A DNA stretch of 64,000 nucleotides from Hirsutella rhossiliensis (lineage: Eukaryota; Ascomycota; Sordariomycetes; Hypocreales; Ophiocordycipitaceae). The stretch's first letter is position 1. Each line of letters starts with the position of its first letter. This document shows positions 1-12,739 of this stretch, in pieces. The stretch spans positions 7,502,001-7,566,000 of the forward strand of contig NW_025408668.1 in NCBI RefSeq assembly GCF_020360975.1. The letters are read 5' to 3'. Under the pieces are notes generated by a model, which did no database searches, was not told the DNA's origin, and saw only the letters and a list, made by a program, of their open reading frames with translations. The translations under genes and the position numbers were made by a program.

Positions 1-3000
1 TAGGTAAGCCTACGCCTCCTAGTTAACCCTCTTAGGCCCTCCGTCGGTCTATAGGTAATATACTATACTAAGTAGCTACGTAATCTAAAGTAGCTAGTAT
101 AGGTGCTACTAAAAACGGCTAGTCTAATTCGATCCCCTATCGCTTATAATAGAGGCTAGCTAGCTATACGAGCGGGCCTAGCACTATAGGAAGCGCTCTA
201 CGTAGGACTCCGTATCTATAGACGGCATCGGCTCTAATACTATAGACTTACTAAGTCGGTCCTGTCCGTTATAAAGTCTATCTATATATACGTATAGAAC
301 CGGTTAGGCACCGGAAGCTACTTAAGTAGCCCCTTAAGCTACGCCCTCTAAATCTTAGTGCGGCCGTAGATATCGTAGTTACGGAGGAAGCAGCGAACGT
401 AGTGCTATAGGAGGGGCTAGTAGAAATCCCTCGCGAGGCCTACTACTATGCCCTGCCTACCCGGGTGGCCTACGATACTAAAGTTATAGACGAGCTAGAC
501 TAGCTTCCCTCGGAGCTCGTTCCGTTCGTCTAGCTCCGGCGGTCTATCCTTCTCCCTAGCTTCTATAGTATACGGCGCGCCCGGCACCTATAGTCTCCCC
601 CGCTAATATAGGTGCCCCCGTAGGTTAATATAATAGTCGGCTACTTATACCTTTAGCTTTAGCTTCGGATCGAGGCGTCGAGCGCTAGACTTAACGGCGC
701 GGCGCACGCTCTCGTAGGTGCGGTCTAGAGACGACATCCTATCCTATAAGCGCTAGAGGACCTTATCTTAGAACACCCGCGCCGCACGCGCCCCTAGGCC
801 GGTCTATCCCTCCTCGCCGGGCCGAGGCGAAGGTACGGGGGAAGGCTTATCCGTTAGCGCCGCGCCTTCCTCTACTAAGGAAGCTCCTATATAAGTCCGT
901 AGCGCTTCTTACGGGATAAGCTATAGATCCCGGGCCTCGATGTCCGCTCCCGTTAGCCGGTCCTAATCCCTCCGGGAAAGCGTATCTAGGACTACGGAGT
1001 CCTGCCTTAGCCGGTACTTAATCGAGAAGTTAAAGCGTAAGAGATACTCCGCCTAGCGGGCTTGCCGCTCCGAGAGGTGCTAGCGGGTTATAAAGTACTC
1101 GAGGTTCTTATAGTCTATAAGAACCTCGAAGCTCTTATAGCTCCGGAGCTCCGCTTACTATTGCTCGAGGCAGCTAATAATCGCTAGTATCTCCTTATCG
1201 TAAATAGTATAATTCCGCTCTACTAAGGTTAGCTTACGGGAGTAGAACGCTACCGGTTACTTCCGCCCGTCTACCTCCTAGGAGAGCGTTCCTCTGAGTG
1301 CCTAGCCGCTATAGTCCGCTTTAACTAACGTAGACCGGTTAAAGTCCTACTAGAGCAGCACCGGGGCTTAAGAGAATAGGTCCTTAAGCGTACGGAACGC
1401 TCCTTCCTATACGGGCCCCTAGTAAAAGGCGGTCCGCTTCCTAGTAATCTTATTTAGGGGCATTATAATATGGGAGAAGCCCTTAATAAATATCCTATAG
1501 TAGTTCGCGAACCTAAGGAAGCTCCGTACGCCTATCTATATAGTTAGGGTAGCCTAGTCCCGAATCGCCTAGATCTTTATAGGATCCGCCTATATACCTA
1601 CGCCGGCGTAGATAATAAAGCCTAGGTACTTAACCCTCTTAACCCCGAATTCGCACTTATCTAGGTCGAGGTAGAGCCTATAAAGTTAGAGGCGCTCTAG
1701 GACCCTCCGTACCTTCTATATATAGTCCTTGTAGGAGCCGCTCGTATAGATAAGGATATTATCTACGTATACGGAGGCGAACTTATCGAGGAAGTCCTAA
1801 AGTATATTATTAATATAACGCTAGAAGGTAGCGGGCGCTCTTAAGAGGCCGAAGGGCGTTATAAGCTACTTAAATAAGCTATAGCGTATATAGAACGCCG
1901 TCTTTTATTCGTTACCCTCCGAGATCCGTACCTTATAGAACGCCTATTTTATATCTAGCTTCGTAAACTACTTCGCCTTCGAAAGGTTATAGAGCGTATC
2001 CGAGATTAGGGGCAAGGGGTAGCGGTCCGGCCTCGTAATTGCGTTTAGAGCCCTATAGTCGTAATAGAACTATATCCCGCCCCTTAGTTTACGTATAAAT
2101 AGGACCGGCGCTCCTACTTTAGAGCTGCTTACTTAAATAAAACCCTTATCTAGGAGGTCCCTTAGCGTCTTCTTTAGCACTAGTAGTTCTAGGTGTAATA
2201 TACTATATAGCGGTCCGAATAGTGCGGGCAGTTCCTACCCCTTCTTATCGGTGCGGAGTACGATCTTATAGTCTACCCCCGGCTTATACGGGTTAAGCTT
2301 ATCCGCTTCCTAGGACTCGAATAGCGGTAGGAGGTCGTAAAAGCGCTCTAGTATCTACTACCGTAGCTGAGAGGGCGACTTCGGCTTCTTCGCCTAGAGG
2401 GCCTTATCGATGTCCGCTAGGCTAACTACGTAGACCGCTACGTTAGCCGCTGCCCGGCCTTCCTCCCGCTCTAACCGTCGCATGGTTCCTATAAAGATAG
2501 AGGCAAGGACTTCTTATGCCGAGTATAAAGCTCGCACGCCTAGTCCTACGCCTACGGAACCGTCGTCGTAGCGGACCTACCGTTGCGTAGGCCTAAACTA
2601 TAGCTTCTTCTAGTACGGAACTAAGTATAACTCTATATATAATAACTAGGGTTTCCTAAGGATTAGGGGAAACTCTAGTTAGGGGATTATATAGGCCACG
2701 ATAAGCTTATAGTAACCGTCGACCTCTATAGCTAGCTATGTAATGCCCCTAATTACCGCACCCTCTATCGCGCCTAAGGCGCCCTTTACTCGCCTTAGGG
2801 CGATCTTTTCTACCGGCACTTATATCTCTCGTATAAGCGCCTTGTTAACTACGGCGTAGTACTAGCAGCCCTCGTCTATAAGGGCGGCGACGGGTAAGGA
2901 GTTATTAACTATAACCTATATTAAAGTAGGCTCCTCTTCTATACGGGCGGATAATTCCTCCTTCTCCTTTACTAGTGCTAGCAATTAGGGCTCTAGAGCC

Positions 3001-4140
3001 CGTCTTTACTTCGGAGCTACTCTTTTTCCTCTAGGCCTAAGGGAGCGGAGTCCTCTTCGTCGTCTAAGGCAAGGAGCGGTTCTATCTTCGCTACTCGAAC
3101 TACTATAGGCCGCTTAGCTAAAAGGAAGGGTCATTTTAATATAAAGTATATAGACGCGCCGTAACGTAGGCAGCGGCCGTTAGCCTTCCTTTTCGATTTC
3201 CTCGCTCGTTACCTACTTCGCGCTACTTAGAGGCGGGATAGTCAGGATATTCGAAGACGACTTCCTACCGCGTTTAGCTCGGTCCGTGCGGGTAGCCGAT
3301 ATTAGGGTGTCTCCGTTAGTGTCGATAGTCGGCTATTCCTCTTATAGAGGGGCGGTGATCCCGTTACCGCTATACGGCGTGCGCTTACGAAGCTTCTAGA
3401 AACGCGGCGTCTGCTCGTAGCCCTATGCTACCTTTATTAACCGGCTTACGTACTCGCCGTAGTTAGTAGGCATAATTACGGGGATAAGTAGCTCCCGTAG
3501 GGCCGGCGTAATTAAGTTCCGTAACTATATAAGCTTCGCGCTGTCTTCCTATACCGTGGTTCCCGCTGCTCGTAAGAGCGTCTCTTCGAAGTCGGGGAGG
3601 AATTCGCTAAAGGTCTGCCCGTCCCTCTACTTAAGGGTCCGTAGCCTATCCTACGCCTTCTCCCGCTCCTATACGTTGCCGAACGTATATATAAGGTATT
3701 AGAAGAAGTCCTATAGGTCGCGTTTGCTTCTAGGGCCGCCCTTGTCCTAGAATCCGGAGATCCGCCGTATCTAGGGCTCCGGTAGCGTATAGAGGAGCGA
3801 ATACCACGCTATATTACGATAGCCGTTTAGGCCCTATTTCTTATCTATTATAAACTTCGTCTATAGCCGGCTAAGGAAGAAGTAGAAGGACTTAGGCTTG
3901 CCGTCCTAAGTCGGCTAGGGAAGCGGCTTCTATATCGGTGGTGCCGCCGCTGTAACCGGTGTTGCTAAGGTCGTAGGGGTTAACGCTAGTCTTATAGACG
4001 GCTCCCTTAGTATAGCGAGAACCTCGTTCTTCTCGCTAGCCGTCGCGCTTCTAATCGCTTCTAGGATAGCTATAATACTTCCTATCCGCCTAGGGGGTAG
4101 CGGGGTGCTCCCTTAGGGAAGCGGCACCCTTTTTAGGGAG
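1..4140 (-). pseudogene. gag-pol of chromovirus A, RIP-inactivated
   Basis: Minus-strand translation, allowing TAG/TAA at former Gln and Trp codons, gives a retrotransposon gag (about 4130-3000), a CCHC-type knuckle region near 3130-3180, an aspartic-protease-like region, and a Ty3/gypsy reverse transcriptase. The catalytic box reads Y-V-D-N at 1758-1769, so the second Asp of YVDD is lost. RNase H follows towards position 1000, and the tract from there to the edge continues pol. Homology to copy F is continuous with only C-to-T and G-to-A type differences plus small indels. No open frame longer than a few dozen codons survives. A functional product is excluded. Confidence 0.88.
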
Positions 4141-4174
4141 ATATCTATTAGATCTATTAGTTAATAGCTTATAC

Positions 4175-4360
4175 TATTACGGAGTAGGTAGAGGCGTATG
4201 CGTAGGTGCCGTCCGTAGGATAATGTTAATAAGCTATATAGAGCTCTTCTATGCGCGGCTGGCCCGCCCCTATACTTATGGGATCCGGCCCTCCGTACGT
4301 AACTACACGGCTTAGGCCGCGGCCTAAGCCTATCACCTATAATAGTTAAAGACTCTTATA
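4175..4360 (-). repeat. 5' LTR of chromovirus A (186 bp)
   Basis: It has the same 186-bp length as both LTRs of copy F and the LTR of copy B. In coding direction it starts TATAAGAGTC (ancestrally TGTAAGAGTC) and ends CCGTAATA. It contains a perfect 22-bp palindrome at 4309-4330 whose half is GGCTTAGGCCG. Confidence 0.92.
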
Positions 4361-6110
4361 CTACGGACTTATATAGGAGCTTCCCTAGTAAGGGAAGGCG
4401 TAGCGCTAACGGATAAGCCTTCCCCTATACCTTTACCTCGGCCTAGTAAGGAGGGATAGACCGGCCTAGGGGCGCGTACGGCGTAGGTATTCTAAGATAA
4501 GGTCCTCTAGCGCTTATAGGATAGGATATCGTCTCTAGACTATACCTATAAGAGCGTGCGCCGCGCTATTAAGTCCGGCGCTTAATACCTCGATCTAAAG
4601 CTAAAGCTAAAGGTATAAGTAGCCGACTATTATATCGACCTATAAGGGCACCTACGTTAGTAAGGGAGACTATAGGTGCTAGGCGCGCCGTATACTATAG
4701 AAGCTAAGGAGAAGGATAGACCGCTAGAGCTAGATAAATAGAACGAGCTTTAAGGGAAGCTAGTCTAGCTCGTCTATAACTTTAGTATTATAGGCTACCT
4801 AGGTAGGTAGGGCATAGTAGTAGGCCTTATAAGGGATTTCTACTAGCCCCTCCTATAGTACTACGTTCGCTACTTCCTTTATAACTATAATATCTATAGC
4901 CGTACTAAGATTTAAAGGGCATAGCTTAAAAGGCTACTTAAGTAGCTTCTAGTACCCGACTAGTTCTATATATATATATAGATAGACTTTATAACGGACC
5001 TCCTACTTATAGAGGGCGGCAACTACTATATATAGGTAATTAAGGACCGACTTAGTAAGTCTATAGTATTAAAGCTAATACTATCTATAGATATAGAGTC
5101 TTATATAAAGCGCTTCTTATAGTACTAGGCCTACTTATATAGCTAGCTAGCCTTTATTATAAGCGATAGGGGATCGAATTAAACTAGCCGCTTTTAGTAG
5201 TACCTATACTAGCTACTTTAAATTACGTAGCTACTTAGTATAGTATATTACCTATAGACTAATAGAGGGCCTAAGAGGGTTAACTAAGAAGTATAGGCTT
5301 ACTTATAGGCCGTTATAGCCCGTAACTAAGTAGACTAAGACTATTAGCTCCTTACGGCCTAACTTATATTAAATAGTAAACTATATACCTCTATTAGGAT
5401 AGCCCTTTTTTTTATAATATATAGCTTTAAACTACCCTTATTAGTTCCCTTTACCGTAGATATAGTAGCGGAGTAGTATAGTAATTTATTACTAGAGGGC
5501 CGCGCCTCTACGTTTATATAAAAGCTATAAAAGACTATAGATTATTACTAATCCGCGATAGCCGCCGCGGCGTAAGATTAAGAGCGGCACGCTAATAAGA
5601 CTAAGGCCCTAGTAGATAGGTTTATAGTAAGAGATAAGGTATAGCTAGACCTCCGTAACTATAGGTCGGTATAGCTAAAGAAGAAGCTTAACTAGCTATA
5701 TATAAAGTTTATAGTATAGAGGGTTATTAGCCCGTAGGTTATAGAGCTCGATAGTCTCTTAATAGGGGTCTATAATAAGATTAATATAGACCTCTTTTAT
5801 AGAGCCTCCTTTAACCCGCTGCCTAAATAAGAAGTAGCGGACGCTTAACCGCCTATAATTAAGGTAAAAGGAGAGGACGAGTTCGAGGTTAAAGAGATAT
5901 AAGCCGCGCGCTAGAAAAAGGTTAGTAAAGGGAAACGCTAAGAGGTCCTCGTTAAGTAGTATAGGTATCTTAACCTTATATAGGAACCTATATATAAGTT
6001 TATAGGAACTATAGCCCTCGATAAGTTTAAAGCCTTATTTAAAATAGTAGATAAGAACGACGGACTAGCGGACTATTAATAGTAGCCTAGGCTAAGACTA
6101 TAAAGTAAGT
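4361..6110 (+). pseudogene. pol C-terminal part of B: integrase and chromodomain
   Basis: The plus-strand frame, with only TAG/TAA stops, covers the end of pol: a linker, an integrase core, and after it at about 5879-6020 a chromodomain whose key segment aligns with the clearer F copy (K-W-R-G-Y and T-W-E-P positions, read as K-Q/*-R-Y and I-Q/*-E-P here). A C-terminal chromodomain places the family among the chromoviruses, in which this module is thought to bind heterochromatin histone marks. It is inactive through many RIP stops. Confidence 0.82.
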
Positions 6111-6216
6111 ATAATAAAGGGGGCAGTTATAGTAATATAGGTAATATAAGCGTAATAGTATAAGTAAAGATAAAAATAGTATTTATTATAAAGTAGAGCT
6201 CTTAAACTACCTAGGC

Positions 6217-7247
6217 CTATTCCTTATTATTATTATTATTATTATTATCTTCGTTATCGTTATCCTCGTCGGCCTCCTCTTTCTTATTAGCGGCGGCGGC
6301 GGTCTTTAGGGCGCTAAGGCGGCCCTCTAAGCCTATAAGCTAGTTAGCGGCGGCGGCGGCTCTAGGGGTAAAGGGGCGGCGGCTAGCGGCGGCGGTAGGG
6401 GCAGCGGCGGTAGTAGAGGCGGGCACGGCTAAGGGGCCCGCCGATAGGGCAATAGAGGTAGTATCCTTAGCGCCGGGTATATTAAAAGCGGAAATAAGGG
6501 AGTAGAGGAGTAAGACTTACTTAGGTATAAGGCCCTATCGCGCGAGGGCGCGGAGGTTACGGTAGGCGGCGGCAGCGGCGGTAAGGCGCTTCTTAGTAGC
6601 CCCCCGCGCCTACCTATACGAGCCGGCCTTTTAAGCTAACGCCGTAGCGAGTAAGATAGGAGGCGCCGCCTTATAGGCACGGCTAGCTCGCGCGCACTAG
6701 TAGCAGCTGCCGCTATAGCGGCGCCCGGCTTAGTCGGAGTAGTCGAGCTCTTACGACGTATAACGTATATAAGGGGCCGAGTAGGCGGCGCCGGCCTATA
6801 CTTAGCGCTTATACTATAAGAGGTTAGCGGATAACGTCTATTACGCTTACCTAACTATAGACTTACGGGGGTAACGGAGACGGAGGCGGGGGCCGAGGGG
6901 CCGGGCGTTATAGGTAGCGGCGGGGACGGCGTCGTTACCCTAAGGGGCGACGTAAGAGCGAATAGCGTAGTAGAGGCGGCGGCGGCGGCGGTAGGAGCGG
7001 TAGTAACGGCGCGGGCAAGAGCGGCGGTAGCGGCGGAGTCGTCGTCGGCCGCGGCTAGCGCAGCGTCGACGAATAACTCCGTACGCTCCGAGAAGGAGGA
7101 GGTAGGAGAGGGAGAGGCGGATATATCTATCGCGGAAGTTAGCACGATAAAAAGCGGCCTCCCGCTCTATAGGGCGCGGAACTTATTAATTAGAGTTATT
7201 ATTATTATTAGGGCTATTATTACTACTACCGCTACTACTATAAGTAT
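6217..7247 (-). pseudogene. Antisense accessory gene in B (RIP-damaged copy of the F gene)
   Basis: This gene lies between pol and the 3' LTR, on the strand opposite to pol, and is homologous to the better copy at 56296-57323. The start codon is lost (ATG reads ATA at 7247-7245). The Ala/Ser/Pro-rich part of exon 1 is still open for 96 codons at 7145-6855 and is very similar to copy F. The Asn/Asp/Glu-rich C-terminal tail and its TAG stop are at about 6290-6217. A TATA-type box (7386-7378) and a purine block on the plus strand (7331-7370, that is CT-rich on the coding strand) are conserved in the same relative place as in F. I do not recognise the protein. Confidence 0.7.
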
Positions 7248-7689
7248 ACGTTAATAGAACGGCCTATATAGCTAGGAATAGACTAACGCCTTAGGTAAAG
7301 CGGAACTTACCTATTAATACTACTACTATAGTTAAAGAAGGGAGAGAAGGAAGGGAAGGGGGAAAAGGGGGATACCGCTTTATATACCTCTTAGTAAAGG
7401 ATATTGCCTAAGGTAAAGGGAACGGGCAACCTAAGGCTTACGTAGGTCCGGACTAGCCGCCGGCTACTTAGAGGCGTATATAATAGGTTACGCCCTTATT
7501 TAAATAACTAGCTAGCCGATAAGTATAGAGCTAGGTCCCGGCTACCTAGGCTAACGGGCGCGGGGATAATAAGGCTAGTAGGGCCGGCCCTATTAACGGG
7601 AAAGGGTAGGGAAGAGCCCGCTATATAGGCCTAATTATATAGGAGCCGTTAATAGGGTAGCGCTATACCGCGCTTAAGGGAGGGCATTA

Positions 7690-7875
7690 TATAAGAGTCT
7701 TTAACTATTATAGGTAATAGGCTTAGGCCGCGGCCTAAGCTATATAGTTACGTATAGAGGGCCGGATCCTATAAGTATAAGGGCGGGCTAGCTACGTATA
7801 AAAGAGCTCTATATAGCTTATTAATATTATCCTATAGACGGCACCTATATATATACCTTTACCTACTCTATAATA
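7690..7875 (+). repeat. 3' LTR of chromovirus B (186 bp)
   Basis: It starts TATAAGAGTC, is preceded by the purine tract AAGGGAGGGCATTA (polypurine tract), and ends CTATAATA. It shares the palindrome at 7720-7741 with one RIP change in the last base. It is 186 bp long, like the other family members. Confidence 0.92.
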
Positions 7876-10800
7876 CTAGGAAGATATATAAAATAAAAAT
7901 TAATAATAATAATAAGCAGCCTATAAATAATATAATAAAGAAGATATAAATATAGCCTTTATACTTATAAAACTTAAATAATAACCTAAAGAGGGATAAT
8001 AAAGTATCGACGATATAAGCTCTAAAGAATAAGAAATACCTAGAGAAACGGAAGATAAGAACGAACTTATACTACTACCTTTATTACTAAGAGAAAATAC
8101 TATAATTAGAGAATACGCTTTATACTTTAAAGAATTTAAAGAAATACTTAAAATTAGAACCTAATAAATACCTTAAATTCTTATAGAAAACTAATAAGCT
8201 ATATTAATTTAATATTAACCGGTACTATATAAAGGAGACTACGCTATAGCTATCGCTATAGTTAATACCTTTATAGCTCTATAATAAGAATAGTAACTAT
8301 AAGGAGAATTTAAAGACGATCTATAAATACTACTTACTTATAAGTACTATAAGTATATTTTATAGATATTATACGTCTACCTAGATTATATAATATACTT
8401 TTAGATAAAAGTATAATACGATGCTTTCTTAGTTAGGTTTAAAGGATAAGTACTTTTAAAACCCTACCTAAGTATAGAACTAGACTACTAGAAAATCGAT
8501 TAACGCTACCTAAACGACTAAGTTATATTAATAAAACCTAATTATAGTATACTACTTAAATACCGCGATAATTATAGTTTACTAATAAAATACCTTTTAG
8601 AGATATATAAAATTTATAAATACGCTAAAATAAAGGAATAGTATAGCGCTACTCGCTTTAAGGTATCTAAACCCTTAATCTTTTAAAGACTTATATAATA
8701 AGTTAAATATAATAAAGAAGATTATAATAAATATATATACTAGAACTATAAAGTTTATAAATATAAAAAGGTATAAGTATAGTATAAACGATATAACGGT
8801 ATACTAAAAGATTATTAGTAATATATATAAAGGCTATAAGCTATATTCGACTAAGGAAGAATCGATATAAAAATACTATACGAAAAATAAAAAGACGCCG
8901 AATAAAAACTTAACCTTTAGTACGAAAATAAATAGAATTATAAAGTATAGTACGTAATTAACTATAAAGTAGTATAATATAAACGATATAGCGTTAAGAA
9001 ATAAGAAATCTTTAATTAGCTATAAGAAATTAGTCTCTTAAGCCCTAATATAATACTACGCGATAAAAATATAAAGAAACGATATTAATAATAAATTAAA
9101 GAAGAATACCTAAATAAAATAAATAAGGACTAAGTAAAAAATAAGGTATACTATTTATAAAAGGGCTATAAACTAGTACGATATAATAAGATCTAAGGAC
9201 CCTATATATAGTAACGGTAAGCTATAGCGACTAAATAGTATTAGATATCTAAATCGCGGGATATTATATATATATACTTTTAGACTATAGCGCGATAGGT
9301 AATTACGTTTTACTTAAAGTCGTTAATCGTTACTAACTTATATAAAGATATAAGAAAGATCTATATAAACTTATAAATATTAAAAGAGAGGCCTTTAACT
9401 ATAATAACGGAATTATTAATATAAAGATTAATTACCTTAATATTAATATCTAGGGCTATAACGAATAAGTTAACTTTAATATTATAAGTATTAAAGAATA
9501 TAACCTTATATTAAGGCTTCTATAGCTATAGGAGAGCAACCTAATAATTAATTAGAAAACTAGCTAGCTATATTAAAACGAAGATATAAGTTTCTAGGAC
9601 TAGTAGATTTAAAAGAAAGTAAAATTTTATAATAATTTAGCTACTAAATAAGATAAAAAGGATAACTATTTAAGTAAATTATTATAGGCTTTAGTAATAT
9701 AAACGAAAATAGTAACCGAACTAGTAGATATAATAAAATCGACTAATAAGATTTACGTACTAACTAATACGGCTATATAACCTAGTATCTAATATAAATA
9801 GAATAAAGGATATAATATAAAGATTTAAAGAGTTATTGCTACTTTAAGGAAAGACCTTAAATAAATTAATAAAGAGCTTAAGTTAAGAGAAACTAGCTCT
9901 TAAAAGAAAGAATAAAGCTTATAAGATAGAATAAAGAATATCCCTTAAGAATACCGGAAATATAATAAACTCTTTAAGGAAAAACTTAAGATAGGGTTAC
10001 CTAAATATAGTTAATAGGACTACGAAATTTATCTTAAGGATAGAATAACGCCGACGTTCTATAAAATCTATAATATAAATAAAAAGTAACTATAAACGCT
10101 ATACGACTACCTTAACGAGAATCTATAAAAGGGATATATATAAACGTTAATATCTAAAGTAAGCTACCTAGTTATATTTATTCTAAAGAAAAACAGTAAG
10201 CTATAACTAGTTATTAACTATAGACGCTTAAATAATATTATAATAAAGGACCGAATACTATTACCGCTTATATTAGAACTATAAGATCGACTATATAGTA
10301 AAAAATAGTTTATAGCCTTTAATCTTAAAGGCGCCTATAACTTAATATATATAAAAAAGGGATATAAATAGATAATAGCTTTTAAAACGAAATTTAGACT
10401 ATTTTAATATCTAGTAATACTATTTAGACTTATAAATATACTAGCTACCTTTTAATAGATAATTAATAATATCCTACGCGAATACTTAGATATCTTTATA
10501 GTAGTATACTTAGATAATATCCTAATCTTCTTAGATACCTTAGAAGAATATAAGGAATACGTTTATAAGGTACTCTATATACTTTAAAATATAAAGTTAC
10601 TAGTTAAACTAAAGAAAAGTAAGTTTTATATATAGGAAGTAGACTTCCTTAGATATATAATCTTACTAAGAGAGATATAAATATAATAAAATAAGATTAA
10701 CTTAGTTAAAGAATAGCTAATACTAAAGAATATTAAGGATATATAAAGCTTCCTAGGATTTATAAATTACTACCGACGATTTATTAAAGATTTCGGAAAG

Positions 10801-12157
10801 ATTATAGTACTACTATATAACTTAATAAAAAAGGAAAAAGAATTTATATAGAAAGATAAAGCTAACGAAGCTTTCGAATATATTAAAACTACGATTATAT
10901 AAGAACTAGTCTTAACTACCTTTAATCTAAAACGATAAATCGAACTTAAAACTAATATATTAGACTTTACTTTAAGAGTATAAATCGGATAGAAGGACGA
11001 TAAAGGAAGACTACGACTAATTATATTCTACTTAAAAAAGCTATATAGCGTAGAACTTAATTACCCTATCTACGATAAAGAATTCCTTATAATTATTTAA
11101 GCTTTTAAAGAATTTCGATACTACCTTCTTAAAAGTAAGTATAAAGTTAAAGTCTATATAGATTATAAGAATATCTTATACTTTATAATAATATAATAGT
11201 TAAACGGATAATAGATCCGATAGGCCGAATATTTATTAGAATTCGACTACGAAATAATCTATAGAAAAGGAATAGAAAACGGTCGAGCTAATACCTTTAG
11301 TTAACGAAGTAACTACGATATAAGAGCACTTATAGCGAAAGAATAGCTCCTAGAAATTAACGAAAACGGAAACTACTAGTAATAATAGCTAAATATAATA
11401 TTTAAAGTATAACTTAACGACTCGATATACTAAAAGATCTTAAAATAAATAAAAGAATATAAAGTATTAAAGGGATATAATATAAAATATTTAGAAGTTC
11501 TAATATATAAAAATAAAATCTAGATACTACTAGCGTTATAAGATAAAGTTATATAAGATATATATAAATATCTAATATATAGATACTAAGGAATCTAAAG
11601 AATAATAAAATAGATTAAACGGTAATATAACTTCCTATAGCTTAAGGAAGTAGTACGATAAGTTATTAAAAAATATAAACTTTACGTATAAAGTAAAGCT
11701 AAACGATATAAGCTATATAAAGAATTATAACCGCTACTAATACTAGAGAAGCTATAGGATTCGATAGCTTTTAATTATATTATAAAGCTACTACTATTAA
11801 AAGAACCTATAACTAACGTTAAGTATAATAGTATATTTATTATTACCGACCGATTAATAAAATATAGATACTTCTTACTATATAAAGAAGTAAGTAATAT
11901 AGAAGAGCTAGTATATATATTCCTATAAATAATTATTAGTAATTATAAACTACTAAACGAGATTATCTTTAATAGAAGAAGTATATTTATAGCTAAGTTT
12001 TAGCAAGCCCTTATAGTATAATTAAGGACGAAATATAAGCTTAGTATAGCTTATTACCTATAAATAAATAGATAAATAAAACGACTTAACTAAACGCTTA
12101 AATAATATTTACGATACTATATTAGCTACGAATAAAACGATTAAGTTAAATAGCTAC
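7876..12157 (+). mobile_element. Gypsy element C, left part (gag-pol), heavily RIPed
   Basis: This is a plus-strand Ty3/gypsy element of a type common in fungi, cut on the left by B and on the right by D. Its frame resumes exactly at 24714 after D. There is no 5' LTR at 7876; the beginning of gag and the LTR must lie left of the window beyond B. Its single LTR in the window is the 3' one at 26121-26583. Confidence 0.88.
7876..12157 (+). pseudogene. gag-pol of element C up to mid-integrase
   Basis: The translation is punctuated only by TAA/TAG. It shows a gag-like N-terminal part (about 7900-9200), a protease region (about 9240-9800), and reverse transcriptase with the box Y-L-D-N-I-L-I-F at 10507-10530 (ancestral YLDD). 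RNase H (about 10960-11300) has the typical Y-D-K-E-F stretch. The integrase zinc and catalytic domains start near 11560 and break at 12157 in the segment reading V-K-(W)-L. The reading frame continues at 24714. Almost every Gln and Trp codon is a stop and many Cys and His are Tyr, so the gene is dead. Confidence 0.88.
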
Positions 12158-12532
12158 TTTAACGGGTAAGATTATACCCCTATAGACATTAGCCCGTTAG
12201 AGGGATAAGACCCCTAGCACCCCCTCTAACTTTCTTCTAAGTATACTTAAAGGCGTTATAAAGACCTCGATTATCTAATTAAGCAGCATCCTTAATTATA
12301 GTTAATTTAAATTTTTTGTTTTTCCCCTTTAAAGTAGATACCGTTAGTTACGCGACTCTAGTAGAAACAAAGAGGCATAGAGTAAAGAAATCTCTAAGAC
12401 TCGTATTTATAACCTAAAGCCTATAGAGCTATATATAGACTAAGTAATTAGATAATTGCGTAGTTAATTGCTCTGCTAATCCTTTACTACGTGCTGCGCG
12501 TGCTTTAGGTATATGCCCTCGTCCCCGTTAAA
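12158..12532 (+). repeat. 5' LTR of element D
   Basis: It is 375 bp and nearly identical in layout to 24349-24713 and to the solo LTR at 42621-42995. Compared with the solo copy it shows CpA to TpA changes (for example GGGTAAGATTATAC against GGGCAAGATCATAC), direct pairwise evidence of RIP. Confidence 0.93.
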
Positions 12533-12739
12533 ACTAGTCTCTAGGGCGTGAACTCGTTGTTCTATTCTATTTACACGGCGACGAGTAGCTTTACGAAGCC
12601 GAGAATACCTAGAGGACGACGGTACTATTTAGAAAAAATAAAATCTAGGGATTTAATAATTAAAGTAGCAACTACCTTAATAGCTAGAGTTAGGGACCTA
12701 ATAAGGCGATAGACTTACCGGGAAACAAATAATTAGATA

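Larger units (their letters stand above)
1..4360 (-). mobile_element. Chromovirus A (Ty3/gypsy), 5' part, RIP-saturated
   Basis: This is the 5' portion of a minus-strand LTR retrotransposon that runs off the left edge. It aligns base for base with 58231-62645 of the complete copy F, so family and orientation are secure. The order from right to left is 5' LTR, gag, protease, reverse transcriptase, RNase H. CpA and TpG are nearly gone, so most Gln and Trp codons read as stops. The base after its LTR (4361) is the middle of the pol gene of a second, oppositely oriented copy (B), so A most likely inserted into B; the matching target duplication would lie outside the window, the right-hand copy being CTACG at 4361-4365. 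Confidence 0.9.
4361..7875 (+). mobile_element. Chromovirus B, 3' half, interrupted by A
   Basis: This is a second copy of the A/F family in the opposite orientation, starting abruptly in mid-pol at 4361 and ending with a full 186-bp 3' LTR. It corresponds to copy F positions about 59180 down to 55668. The missing 5' half should lie left of the window, on the other side of element A. The right flank 7876-7880 is CTAGG, the expected target duplication, and the DNA beyond it is coding sequence of element C, so B inserted into C. Confidence 0.87.

Noticed and set aside
4361..4361. A and B as a single element folded into an inverted repeat
   Set aside because: The junction is LTR against mid-pol, with a full LTR end; insertion of A into B explains it with no rearrangement.
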